Source: Anaerolineae bacterium
GTDB lineage: Bacteria; Chloroflexota; Anaerolineae; UBA4142; SHND01
Reading direction: 5' to 3'
Assembly: GCA_021463195.1 (NCBI GenBank)
Contig: JAJTXZ010000001.1
Span: 1 to 64,000, forward strand
Length of the DNA stretch: 64,000 nucleotides
Shown: piece after piece, positions 52,676-61,599 of the stretch
Numbering within the stretch: the stretch's first letter is position 1
Layout: every line of letters starts with the position of its first letter
The notes under the pieces: model-generated
The model's input: only the letters and a program-made list of their open reading frames with translations
Told to the model about the DNA's origin: nothing
The model's database searches: none
Made by a program: the position numbers and the translations under genes

Positions 52676-53755
52676 CTAGACCAAATCTGCCCAATCAATA
52701 TTCTCGTCCGCGGCAAGATCATGCTTGGCGACGCGTCCTAAAACGTATTTGAGTTCGTACGGTTTGATGCCGGTGCCCGGTCGCTTGAAAAAGAGCTTGT
52801 CTTGCGTAAGCGCTTCGCCTTGCTTGACGGCTTGCGTCGTAATAATACTGCGCCGAAAATGGTCTTTTTTCTTGATTTCATCCGCCGTCAAATCCGGCGA
52901 GGGAACACCTAACGCCGCATGAATTCGTTTTGCTTCCTGGCAAATAACGCGCATCTCGGATGGGTCGGCGGATACTTTATGATCCCAGCCAGGCAGATTT
53001 TTGTCTAGTGTAAAATGTTTTTCAATCATTACCGCGCCGAGCGCTATCGCCGCCAATGGAATCGAAAAGCCGATGCTATGGTCGGAATATCCCACCGGCG
53101 CGCCGGTAACCCTCCGCAATGTTTCCATCTTGGCGAGATTGATAATTCGATCTTCTGGTGGATACAACGAAACGCAATGCAGCACAATGAGATTTTTCAA
53201 AAAGTCGGGTTTGAAACAATTAACCGCCGCTTCAATTTCGCCCCATGTGGAGAGTCCTGTAGACAGAATGGTGGGCAGATTCTTTTGCGCGATATATTGA
53301 ATAAAATGCGGATGATCCGTGTCTTGCGACGCGATTTTCAAAAAGGCGACATTGAGTCGCGTCAAAAAATCAATGTCTTTTTCTGTGAGAGTGGTTGAAG
53401 CGAAATCAATGCCCACCTGGTCCGCGAAAGCTTTCAGCATGATATGTTGCGCTTGATTGCATTGAAATTGCTCCAGCTGTTCTGCCACATTCATCAAGCC
53501 CAATTCGGGTGTCGCTAAATCTACGTCGCCCAATTTTGCTTGCTGCGATAGTTTTTGAACATAGGACTCGGTATGCGCGGTAAAGCGCCCCCACAGCTGA
53601 AATTTTACCGCGTCGCAGCCACATTCTTTGGCGGTCACAATCATTTTCTTGGCGAGCTCCATATCTCCGTTATGGTTTGCCCCAATTTCGGCAATGATGT
53701 ACGGCGGTTCGCCTTGTCCGACCCAACGTGACCCAATTCGCACTCGCTCAACCAT
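52676..53755 (-). CDS. NeuB/SpsE-family nonulosonic acid synthase
   Basis: This 359-residue enzyme condenses PEP with an N-acyl hexosamine to give a nine-carbon sugar acid. ATG 53755 has AAGGAG six nt upstream. The TIM barrel has PPYIIAEIGANHNGDMELAK, DAVKFQLWGR, FASTTLTEKDIDFL, FLKIASQDTDHPHFI, ILSTGLSTWGEIEAA, VLHCVSLYPPEDRI and GYSDHSIGFSIPLAA. IEKHFTLDKNLPGWDHKVSA follows, then a C-terminal SAF domain (RSIITTQAVKQGEALTQDKL and RPGTGIKP). All hallmark segments are present. Which nonulosonate it makes cannot be told from sequence. Confidence 0.92.
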   Translation of the reverse strand: MVERVRIGSRWVGQGEPPYIIAEIGANHNGDMELAKKMIVTAKECGCDAVKFQLWGRFTAHTESYVQKLSQQAKLGDVDLATPELGLMNVAEQLEQFQCNQAQHIMLKAFADQVGIDFASTTLTEKDIDFLTRLNVAFLKIASQDTDHPHFIQYIAQKNLPTILSTGLSTWGEIEAAVNCFKPDFLKNLIVLHCVSLYPPEDRIINLAKMETLRRVTGAPVGYSDHSIGFSIPLAAIALGAVMIEKHFTLDKNLPGWDHKVSADPSEMRVICQEAKRIHAALGVPSPDLTADEIKKKDHFRRSIITTQAVKQGEALTQDKLFFKRPGTGIKPYELKYVLGRVAKHDLAADENIDWADLV

Positions 53756-53784
53756 TTACAGCTCCTTGATAATTCCCCTATCTA

Positions 53785-54612
53785 TCATTTCTTGGTGTGC
53801 GCAAACTCTGTCCAGCGCTGTCGCGTTGTGTCGTCTAGCGGCAGCTGCCAATTTTCCAAAGTCTGGCGTGTCATCAACGTATCGGCATACTGCGCGTTTA
53901 ACGCGACCATTTCGGGATGCGCGTCGAGCAGCGTAACAATTTCGCGCAGGGTAGCGTCATCGCGGAAATTTAATGCGGCATACACATGACGCAACAACTC
54001 TAAATCTTCTGGATGATCAACTGAAAGCCGATAGCGCGGACGATGCAATTCTGGCGGGACCTCAAAAAACGCGTGACGAAAAAGCGACAGGTGTCGCCGC
54101 AACGCCCACGTCACATGCTCTAAATTTTCCGGCATCTGCCACTGCGCGCGCGAAAATTCGAGGACGCGGCGCGAAATGATTTCATAGCCCATGCCGTGCG
54201 GATGACCCTTGTAACAAATATTATCGAAATAATCCAATGCTTGCGCGCGAAAAATGCGAATGCCTTCATCAATGCTATACGGGTCAGTCAAGGGATTGTC
54301 TGCGGTCACGCGCACAATCGCATCGAGTTCGTAACATCGCGCGGCTTGAATCATTCTATCAAGCGTATCTTGTTCTGAACCGACAAAACACGCGACGTCA
54401 ATAGTCTGACATAACTCAATGATGGGCGTATTCGCGGGTTCGTCGCCGGTTGCAATAACGACGGTTGTCGCTTTGCGCGCAAGTTTCAACCGCTGCGTGA
54501 GATGTTGGAGCAGTGGCGCCGCGCCAATCGGCGCGAGGACTTTGCGCGGCAAGCGCGTTGAGCGCAGCCGCGCCTGCGCGATGATTCCGATTCGTTCTAC
54601 CACGCGGTCCAT
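53785..54612 (-). CDS. SpsF/NeuA-like cytidylyltransferase
   Basis: This 275-residue enzyme starts at ATG 54612 and overlaps the SDR by 16 nt. The nucleotide loop is IGIIAQARLRSTRLPRKVLA. VVIATGDEPANTPIIELC, GSEQDTLDRMIQAA and VRVTADNPLTDPYSIDEGI (metal Asp) follow, then HPHGMGYEIISRRVLEF and YRLSVDHPEDLELL. This is the cytidylyltransferase family typified by SpsF. It would activate the acid made by the NeuB-like enzyme as a CMP-sugar. Confidence 0.85.
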   Translation of the reverse strand: MDRVVERIGIIAQARLRSTRLPRKVLAPIGAAPLLQHLTQRLKLARKATTVVIATGDEPANTPIIELCQTIDVACFVGSEQDTLDRMIQAARCYELDAIVRVTADNPLTDPYSIDEGIRIFRAQALDYFDNICYKGHPHGMGYEIISRRVLEFSRAQWQMPENLEHVTWALRRHLSLFRHAFFEVPPELHRPRYRLSVDHPEDLELLRHVYAALNFRDDATLREIVTLLDAHPEMVALNAQYADTLMTRQTLENWQLPLDDTTRQRWTEFAHTKK

Positions 54613-55403
54613 CCGCCATCCACAATTAAATTTGCGCCAGTCATGTAACTGCTTGCGTCAGAACAGAGGAACACAATCGCGCCTTGCATTTCGGTCGGCT
54701 GCGCCATTCGTCCCAACGGCACGCGCGCGTTGTATTTGTCGAGAAAAGTTTGTGATTGACGCGATTCGGCGCGAATACCGCCGGGCGTCAAGAGATTCGC
54801 GCGCACGCCTGATGATCCCCAATAGCTGGCGAGATAGTTGGTCAAACCGATGAGCGCGCTCTTGGCAATCGAATACGAAATGGGTGAGGCAAATTTGACG
54901 GGTTCATCCGCGTAAATTTGAAAATTGGGCGCGACGACGCCGTACGTGCTGCAAATATTGACAATGGAACCGCGTCCCTGTTTTGCCATCTGCGCGCCAA
55001 ATTGCTGCGCGCAGTTAAAGGCGCCTTCGACTTGGACGATGAAATCGCGGCGCACGATTTGAACGTCAAACTCTTCAAGCCCAACCAACTCTTTTTTGCT
55101 ATAACCACTGCGCGCATTATTAATTAACGCATCTACGCGCCCAAACTCGCGCATCACTTGCGCGCACGCGGTTTTAACTTGCGCGGGCTGCGTAATATCG
55201 CATGCGATGCCCAGACAGCGCGTCGAGAAACGCGCGGTCAAATCGGCTGCCAGCATCGCCGCCTCTGTTGCTTGCACGTCAAGGCAAACAACGTGCGCGC
55301 CGACAGACGCTAACGCTTCGCAATGTTTCACCCCAAGCAAACCGACCGCGCCAGTGACAATGGCGACGCGTTCGTTCATCTCGAAAAGGGCGGGGATACT
55401 CAA
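54597..55403 (-). CDS. Classical SDR oxidoreductase, PtmA-like
   Basis: This 268-residue enzyme starts at TTG 55403, with GGAG eight nt upstream. The cofactor motif is VAIVTGAVGLLGVKHCEALA. VVCLDVQ, DALINNARSGYSKKEL (NN-A) and the catalytic SYSIAKSALIGLTNYLASYW (Y-x-x-x-K) follow, with a glycine-rich end (YMTGANLIVDGGWTAW). Context and sequence resemble PtmA-type dehydrogenases of flagellin-glycan loci. It lies directly after the Gfo/Idh/MocA gene with an overlapping stop. Confidence 0.83.
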   Translation of the reverse strand: MSIPALFEMNERVAIVTGAVGLLGVKHCEALASVGAHVVCLDVQATEAAMLAADLTARFSTRCLGIACDITQPAQVKTACAQVMREFGRVDALINNARSGYSKKELVGLEEFDVQIVRRDFIVQVEGAFNCAQQFGAQMAKQGRGSIVNICSTYGVVAPNFQIYADEPVKFASPISYSIAKSALIGLTNYLASYWGSSGVRANLLTPGGIRAESRQSQTFLDKYNARVPLGRMAQPTEMQGAIVFLCSDASSYMTGANLIVDGGWTAW

Positions 55404-56413
55404 AGTGTTTCTCCAAGTTCTATCGTCACGCCGCGCGCGCTCGATTCAAATGCCGCCAACGCGACGCGCACGGCGCGCGCTCCGGCTTGGCCATTCGCTT
55501 CGACTTGGGCGCGACCTTTCACGGCGTCCATAAAATTTTCGAGCAGGTCCAGATGTATTTGATTTGGGTCAAAGTTTTCAAGCGCGTGAATTTCGTACTG
55601 CTCCTCCGCGCCATACAGTTCAAGCGTATGTTTGGCAAAATCCAACCACAATGCCGCGTCCTCGCCGACAATTTGCAGATAGCGACTCCGCAGCGGACTC
55701 TTTTGCACATAATCAATATGGACAGACCCCAAGAGTTCTGGATAGCCGAAAATAATTTCAGAGATATCATCCGCATCCGTTTGGATAGAAGAAAGGTGCG
55801 CGGCGCGCGCGGTAATTGTTTGCGGCATTCCCATCAAATACAACACGAGATCAATTTCATGAATAAAGGTCAGCGTCGCGCCGCCGCCAAGTTCGCGCCG
55901 CACGGCATAACTCGCTCGATAATCCTGCGCGGGAAACCATGCGGGCGGATGTTGTCCTACCGCCGCGCGAATATAGCGCACTGCGCCGAGGCGTCCTTCG
56001 CGCAGCCAAGCGCGCGCGGTTTGCACATGCGGATAAAAGCGCAAAGTCTGCGCGACCGCCAATATACGCGCGCGTTCCTCTGCTGCGTGTATCAATTCCT
56101 TTACTCCAAGCATTGAATTGGATAATGGTTTTTCAATCAAGACGTGCAAGCCCGCTTCGACAAGCGCACGCGCGGTTTCCACATGCCAACGTGTTGGATT
56201 GCAGACCACAGCAATATCCGGAGATTGCGCGAGCGCGTCGTCTAATATGTCGAATGATTCAACCTCGAGATTGTCTGGCGCCGCGCGCATGCCCAAGTGT
56301 GTGCGTAACGCCAAGACGCGCGGCGCGCCCAATTGTTTTAGATTGCGCGCGTGGCGTTGTCCGATGGAACCGAGGCCGATGACGAGAAAAAGATGAGAGG
56401 CGAAATGATTCAA
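55400..56413 (-). CDS. Gfo/Idh/MocA-family oxidoreductase
   Basis: This 337-residue NAD(P)-dependent enzyme starts at TTG 56413, six nt after the Wzt stop. The N-terminal fold is VIGLGSIGQRHARNLKQLGA, then VVCNPTRWHVETARALVEAG and VLIEKPLSNS, the catalytic EKP motif. The C-terminal domain has LGGGATLTFIHEIDLVLYL (His-x-x-Asp). It would oxidise or reduce a ring carbon of an (activated) sugar. Confidence 0.86.
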   Translation of the reverse strand: MNHFASHLFLVIGLGSIGQRHARNLKQLGAPRVLALRTHLGMRAAPDNLEVESFDILDDALAQSPDIAVVCNPTRWHVETARALVEAGLHVLIEKPLSNSMLGVKELIHAAEERARILAVAQTLRFYPHVQTARAWLREGRLGAVRYIRAAVGQHPPAWFPAQDYRASYAVRRELGGGATLTFIHEIDLVLYLMGMPQTITARAAHLSSIQTDADDISEIIFGYPELLGSVHIDYVQKSPLRSRYLQIVGEDAALWLDFAKHTLELYGAEEQYEIHALENFDPNQIHLDLLENFMDAVKGRAQVEANGQAGARAVRVALAAFESSARGVTIELGETL

Positions 56414-56419
56414 ACGATT

Positions 56420-57703
56420 TTAACTCGCTGTGTTGGAAACCAAGAGGGAAGAAATGTTGTAATAACCGACTGGATAACTAGGATTAAACCCGACTTGTTC
56501 AAACGCTTGATCGGTTGACACAATCAGCGGGAGAGTCAATTCTTCAACAACATCGTAGGCTTGCGCTAGATGATTGCCCAGCCAAAATTGAAGTGGATAA
56601 TCGCCGGGACGGATGTTGAGATTGGCGAATTCTACGATGCACTGACCTTTGTACCCCGGCTTGAGTGGTTTCTTGGTCAGGAGATTCAAGGCCGAGGTCA
56701 CGACTTCGGCTGTTTTGCCTGAACGAAAAACAATGCTGCAATACAGCTCGTCCACCGGTTCAAAAACTTGATAATCTAAAACAAAGCGCACGGTGTCGCC
56801 CATCATAAAGTCGTACGATATATCGTTCTGCGTATTTTGCATTTGAATGCTGGTGTAACGCACCGCGCCCGAGCCGCGCCGATGGCGTGGGTCATTTACT
56901 GCCGTTTCAGCGGTGATCTCCTGTCTTCGTATTTCGGCATAATATGCTGCCTGTACCTCGCTGGTTGGGCCATCCATTTGCAATCGCCCTTCGCGCAAAA
57001 AAAGACTGCGCGGACAAAGCGCGCGGATAGATTGCATGTTGTGACTGACGAAAATAACCGTGCGCCCATCCTCTCCCGCTAGCGATTCCATCTTGCCGAG
57101 ACATTTTCGCTGAAACGCGAGATCGCCTACCGCCAACACTTCATCCACCAATAAAATTTCCGGCTCAAGATGCGCTGCCACAGCGAACGCCAAGCGCACA
57201 TACATTCCACTTGAATAGCGCTTGACCGGAGTATCCAGAAATCTGGAAACATCAGAAAAGGCGACAATCTCGTCAAACTTGCGGTCAATTTCGGTTTTAC
57301 GCATTCCGAGAATCGTGCCGTTGAGATAGATATTTTCGCGTCCCGTTAAATCGGGATGAAATCCGGTGCCTACTTCGAGCAAAGACCCCATTCTGCCATG
57401 CAAGACCGCGCGTCCCTGGGCGGGCTGGGTAATACGCGATAAAATTTTGAGCAGCGTGCTTTTTCCTGCGCCATTGCGCCCAATCAAGCCGATGACTTCG
57501 CCCGGCACGACGTTGAATGAAATATCGCGCAACGCCCACAATGTTTCTTCTTCAGTGGGCGGACGCAGCATTTCCGCAAGATAGCGAAAGGGGGAACGCA
57601 AACTGTTGGCAACGGTGTCACGAATCGAGTCTACTTGTTTGGCGCGGGCGCCGATACGATAACGTTTGCTCAGATGCTCAACTTGAATGATGGGCTTGGT
57701 CAT
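56420..57703 (-). CDS. wzt: ABC transporter ATPase for polysaccharide export with Wzt C-terminal domain
   Basis: This 427-residue protein is Wzt-like. The ATPase (about 1-245) has Walker A GRNGAGKST with K81, signature YSSGMYVRLAFAVA, Walker B EILLVDEVLAVGD and the H-loop IFVSHNMQSI. Residues about 275-420 are a beta-sandwich of Wzt_C type (VRFVLDYQVFEPVDELYCSI, RPGDYPLQFWLGNHL), which in known systems binds the modified non-reducing end of the polymer and makes export depend on capping. ATGA overlap with wzm shows tight coupling. Confidence 0.93.
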   Translation of the reverse strand: MTKPIIQVEHLSKRYRIGARAKQVDSIRDTVANSLRSPFRYLAEMLRPPTEEETLWALRDISFNVVPGEVIGLIGRNGAGKSTLLKILSRITQPAQGRAVLHGRMGSLLEVGTGFHPDLTGRENIYLNGTILGMRKTEIDRKFDEIVAFSDVSRFLDTPVKRYSSGMYVRLAFAVAAHLEPEILLVDEVLAVGDLAFQRKCLGKMESLAGEDGRTVIFVSHNMQSIRALCPRSLFLREGRLQMDGPTSEVQAAYYAEIRRQEITAETAVNDPRHRRGSGAVRYTSIQMQNTQNDISYDFMMGDTVRFVLDYQVFEPVDELYCSIVFRSGKTAEVVTSALNLLTKKPLKPGYKGQCIVEFANLNIRPGDYPLQFWLGNHLAQAYDVVEELTLPLIVSTDQAFEQVGFNPSYPVGYYNISSLLVSNTAS

Positions 57704-58587
57704 AACAAGTCAACAATATCGCGTTCAACGCGTTTGAATACAAACATGCCGCAAATAAAAAGCAGCAGGCCGGCTACAGTATTGAGGGCAATGATCAAAG
57801 GGGATGGCGGCTCGGTTCCGGTCAATGCCCAACGAAAACCTACAATGACGCTGAACATCGGATTAAGCGAATATATAAAACGCCATTGTTCGGGAATGAG
57901 CGTAACCGAATAGACGATGGGCAGAGTGTACATCCACGTACGCGAAATATAGCCGACCAAATTACCGAAATCGCGATACTTGACCACAAGTCCTGAAAAC
58001 AACATGCCAAAACCGAGTCCCGTTGTTGCCGCAATAAACAGGAAAAGAGGGATCAGCGCAAGCCCCCATGTTGGTTGCAGGCGATAATAAATCAGTAACA
58101 AGACCAAAATAATAAATTCGATGCTCAGGTCAATTAAACTGCCGATAGTCTTGGCGAGTGGATTCAAAAAGCGCGGAAAATATATTTTGCTGATAAGGTC
58201 TTTACTTCCCAACAAACTGCTTGAACCGTTCGTGAGCGAACTGGCAAAGAAACCCCATGGCATCAGGCCGACATATGAAAAAACCGAATAGGGAATTCCA
58301 TCAGACGGCAATTTCGCAATATACCCAAAGAGAATGGTATAAAGCGCCATACTGATAATGGGTTGAAGCACAATCCAAAATGGACCGAGCGCTGTCTGAC
58401 GATAACGCGCTTTTAAATCGCGCCAGATCAAGAAATAAAGCAGATCGCGGTATTCCCACAACTCGCTCAAATCGAGAGGCGCCCAGCTGCTGCGCGGTTC
58501 AATCACAATGGGGCGCGCGCTTGGCGTGTTTTCTTTGGGCAGTTCTGCGGCAGAAGATATGCCTTGTATAGATATTTGCGGCTTCAT
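57700..58587 (-). CDS. wzm: ABC-2 type polysaccharide exporter permease
   Basis: This 295-residue permease has a cytoplasmic N-terminus with an amphipathic stretch (SELWEYRDLLYFLIWRDLKA) and YRQTALGPFWIVLQPIISM, the standard start of the ABC2_membrane TagG/Wzm family. About six helices follow (LIDLSIEFIILVLLLIYY; LIPLFLFIAATTGLGFGMLF). It ends FVFKRVERDIVDLL. It forms the channel with the Wzt ATPase. A TATAAT on the minus strand at 58625-58620 sits 33 nt upstream without a convincing -35 box. Confidence 0.92.
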   Translation of the reverse strand: MKPQISIQGISSAAELPKENTPSARPIVIEPRSSWAPLDLSELWEYRDLLYFLIWRDLKARYRQTALGPFWIVLQPIISMALYTILFGYIAKLPSDGIPYSVFSYVGLMPWGFFASSLTNGSSSLLGSKDLISKIYFPRFLNPLAKTIGSLIDLSIEFIILVLLLIYYRLQPTWGLALIPLFLFIAATTGLGFGMLFSGLVVKYRDFGNLVGYISRTWMYTLPIVYSVTLIPEQWRFIYSLNPMFSVIVGFRWALTGTEPPSPLIIALNTVAGLLLFICGMFVFKRVERDIVDLL

Positions 58588-58635
58588 AAAAAGGTAATCG
58601 GTAAAGGCACAGTCAAAAAATTATATGACTTGCAA

Positions 58636-61599
58636 TCATTCGCGCGCGCATTGAATGCGCGCTGCAATATCAGTTTTCAATGGCGCGGGCAATTTCAATG
58701 TGAGTGTGTCGGTCACCGGAATAGTTTCACTTGACACGATTGATTCGCGCGTCGTATACGTATCCCACCATTCCACGTGGCAAGTTCCTTTGGGCATATC
58801 GCGCAAGGTGATTACGCCATTCACCGGCGCTATTGTCTTTCCCGCCACAACCGCATCCCATTGATGCGCGGTGTTTTGAATCCACAAATGCGCGCGTCCA
58901 TTCACATCATCGCGCTGTCCCCACACGCGTAGGCGCGGGTCGGAAGCGACGGCCTTGGCATCGCGATAATGCCCGTTGTTGAGTGGAAGATCTTGCATGA
59001 ATTTCGCGAACGGCGCAAAGACAAAATATAAATCGCCGCTGCGTCCCAGCTGCGGGTTGTTTTCGATCATCCCTTTGGACCACCAATACAAATCATACAT
59101 GCCGCCCGGATTGATTTGTCCCCACACGTAATTGTGCAGCCAAATCCCTTGCTGGTCCCGATTGGCTTGATAAATCCCGTCCGGAAATTCGACGCTGCTC
59201 AACCCGGCTTCGCCACGCACCAACGGTTTGCGCACGCTGGTCGGACTCGTCGGCCCCCACAACAAACTGTACGCCGCAGTGAACCACGCGGTATCGCTTA
59301 CGAAATTTCGTTCCTCAAAGGTCCCCAACACAGGAACCGGTTTACCCGATGGGCTGATGATTTGAATATCGTCGAGCCATGCCTGACCCGCGAGCCCATC
59401 CGAATTTTGAACATAGAGCAAGAGCTCGTGCGGCAGCGTATCCGTAATGACGAGACGCTGCTCCATTGGAATCGGTTTGCCGCTGCGGTCGGTTTGCGAA
59501 GAAAACTCGCGCCAATCAAAAGTTCCGTCAGGCGACGCGCATAAAAAATCCTTGCCGTCCGGTCGCGGCGGCACAATGCCTTCCTTGCCGCCATAGAACG
59601 TGCCGCCATCCACTGTCCAGCGCACGTGTACCATACTGCCGGTTGACCCCAAAATACATTGCGAGCGAAACTGCTCCGCTTTGAGCCAATAACGGATTAT
59701 CCATTCGCCCGGTTCATCCAAAGTCAAACCGCGCGGCGTCACCGCAAAATTCGCTTTTTGCGCCGCGGGCAGCCGCAGCGAACGCGTGCCCGAATGCACA
59801 AACGCCGGACGCGTTTCAAAATTCGATTCAGGAATCGTTCCGGTATCGCTATCTATATTATTTAGCGTATATGCGTGAATATCAGCGTAATCGAGCGCCG
59901 CGTATTTTGGATTCGCCCAAAAGAGCGCCGCCGGAAACGAATGCCACATCGAAGTCGTCACCATGTGCTGCGACGGATCGTGCGCGTCAAAATATTCCGC
60001 CATCGCGGCGGCGGCTCGATAGTGATTGCCATTATACGGGTCGCCTTCGTTGACATATTCAAAAGAATGAATCGCCGTGCTGTAGCCCCAACGCGCAATC
60101 ACATAACGCCACCACGCTTCTTGCAGCCAGCGCACGGCGGTATTCGGCGCCGCATAAAAATTATTATTATCGGCTTGGCCAAAAGTTCCGTTCGCTGTAA
60201 GGCGATTGCGAACCCATTCGTTCTTTTCATCAACCACAATTTTTAGATACACGCCATGCCGCGCCGCCGATTCGATAATTTCATCCCACTTGGCGGCATT
60301 CACATAATCGAAATACAAATGACTGTCCGCGCGCCCGCGTCGCAACAGATTCACTTGCGCCGGGTCATCCTGCTCCGTCAGACGAATTTCATCAATATTC
60401 GCCGCGCCGCGCGCCACATCCTTTAACGCGATGTGCAAAAAATCAACAAAATACTGGTCCGCGCGTGTAGTCAATGTCCCTGTCGCCGTAAACCAATCCG
60501 TCGTGCCAACGCGCGGCGCGACCAGCGGTTTCGCCTTGATGTCCGCGCAAGGGTCCGCGCCCCAGCCAAATTCCATCACGGTCAGCCCCGCTTCGGACGC
60601 GTTGGCTTTGGGTTCAACTCCCGTCAATTTGGCGCGCAAGCTTATCGAATAGGTCGTATTCGGTTTCACCGCCAACGGTGTCGAGCCGAAATAACCAAAC
60701 ATGCAGGATCGCGCCGCGTCAATCCGAAAAGATAACGGCGCGTCGCCGAATGTGACGCGCGAATCCAACAACGCATCGAGGTCGCTGTTTGCCTCATTGC
60801 CCTTGGGAAAAATCCACGGACGTTCATTCCAGCCGTTAATGCCATCGTTACTCATCCACATCCGCGCGAACTGAATGCCGTTGAATTCCCACGCGCGCAA
60901 GCGCGCTTCCGATTCCGCGAGAATATCGGGACGGACGTTATAGCCCAATCCGAGAAACGGCGTGCCATCTTGAAACTCAAAATAGCGCGAATCGTTTTCG
61001 CTCACGCGCAAAAAACCGTGACGACTCGTCGCATGAATCCGCAGCGCGTCGCGTCGCCCCGTATCCGTAATTGCGTAAAACTTGAAAGCGCCTTGCGGCG
61101 GATAAACGGTAATGCCATTGCGGTCTTGGACGCGAATGCGAAACTGCCAATCGCCGATAGCTTGCGGCGCAAAGCGCACGCGCCATTCCGGCGCGCCTTC
61201 GGGCAGCAAATGATTGCGCGCGCCCATCGCCGTATAACTCACCGGTTGATACCAAAAGGCGGGCTGGACGATGGTAGTTTGCCAAGCGTCGTTTGAAAAT
61301 AATCCGTCCACCGTGATACCCACGCCGCGCGGCGCGCCGGGCGGCGGCGCGGCGTCAAAAGGCAAACTAAAATTTGTCGCATCCGTTTCGATTTGAAACG
61401 ACGCCTCGAATTTTTCATAACGCGGAACCAGCGGCGTAAGAATTTCTACCGCGCGGACAACGGACGCCGCTTCGTTTTGCGCGCGCGGCGATGCCATCGC
61501 GCGCGCGGCGGAAACGTTCGATATACCCAACAGCGCCAAAAGCAGAATGCCGCCCAACCATGAGAAATGCGCGCGCGGCGAAATCGCAGTCGCGCTCAT
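58636..61599 (-). CDS. Secreted glycoside hydrolase with DUF5060-like N-terminal domain
   Basis: ATG 61599 makes an ATGA overlap with the upstream gene and starts a signal peptide (WLGGILLLALLGISNVSA); this gives 987 residues. Residues about 60-190 resemble DUF5060 (YEKFEASFQIET ... WRVRFAPQAIGDWQFRIRVQ). A clan-A TIM barrel follows (FLRVSENDSRYFEFQDGTPF, GIQFARMWMSND). The likely acid/base is E518 in FEYVNEGDPYNG and the likely nucleophile E797 in LVRGEAGLSS. Two carbohydrate-binding-like inserts occur near 310-440 and 600-760 (VHSGTRSLRLPAAQ). It is probably a polymer-trimming hydrolase in the periplasm or outside. No C-terminal anchor is seen. Confidence 0.8.
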   Translation of the reverse strand: MSATAISPRAHFSWLGGILLLALLGISNVSAARAMASPRAQNEAASVVRAVEILTPLVPRYEKFEASFQIETDATNFSLPFDAAPPPGAPRGVGITVDGLFSNDAWQTTIVQPAFWYQPVSYTAMGARNHLLPEGAPEWRVRFAPQAIGDWQFRIRVQDRNGITVYPPQGAFKFYAITDTGRRDALRIHATSRHGFLRVSENDSRYFEFQDGTPFLGLGYNVRPDILAESEARLRAWEFNGIQFARMWMSNDGINGWNERPWIFPKGNEANSDLDALLDSRVTFGDAPLSFRIDAARSCMFGYFGSTPLAVKPNTTYSISLRAKLTGVEPKANASEAGLTVMEFGWGADPCADIKAKPLVAPRVGTTDWFTATGTLTTRADQYFVDFLHIALKDVARGAANIDEIRLTEQDDPAQVNLLRRGRADSHLYFDYVNAAKWDEIIESAARHGVYLKIVVDEKNEWVRNRLTANGTFGQADNNNFYAAPNTAVRWLQEAWWRYVIARWGYSTAIHSFEYVNEGDPYNGNHYRAAAAMAEYFDAHDPSQHMVTTSMWHSFPAALFWANPKYAALDYADIHAYTLNNIDSDTGTIPESNFETRPAFVHSGTRSLRLPAAQKANFAVTPRGLTLDEPGEWIIRYWLKAEQFRSQCILGSTGSMVHVRWTVDGGTFYGGKEGIVPPRPDGKDFLCASPDGTFDWREFSSQTDRSGKPIPMEQRLVITDTLPHELLLYVQNSDGLAGQAWLDDIQIISPSGKPVPVLGTFEERNFVSDTAWFTAAYSLLWGPTSPTSVRKPLVRGEAGLSSVEFPDGIYQANRDQQGIWLHNYVWGQINPGGMYDLYWWSKGMIENNPQLGRSGDLYFVFAPFAKFMQDLPLNNGHYRDAKAVASDPRLRVWGQRDDVNGRAHLWIQNTAHQWDAVVAGKTIAPVNGVITLRDMPKGTCHVEWWDTYTTRESIVSSETIPVTDTLTLKLPAPLKTDIAARIQCARE

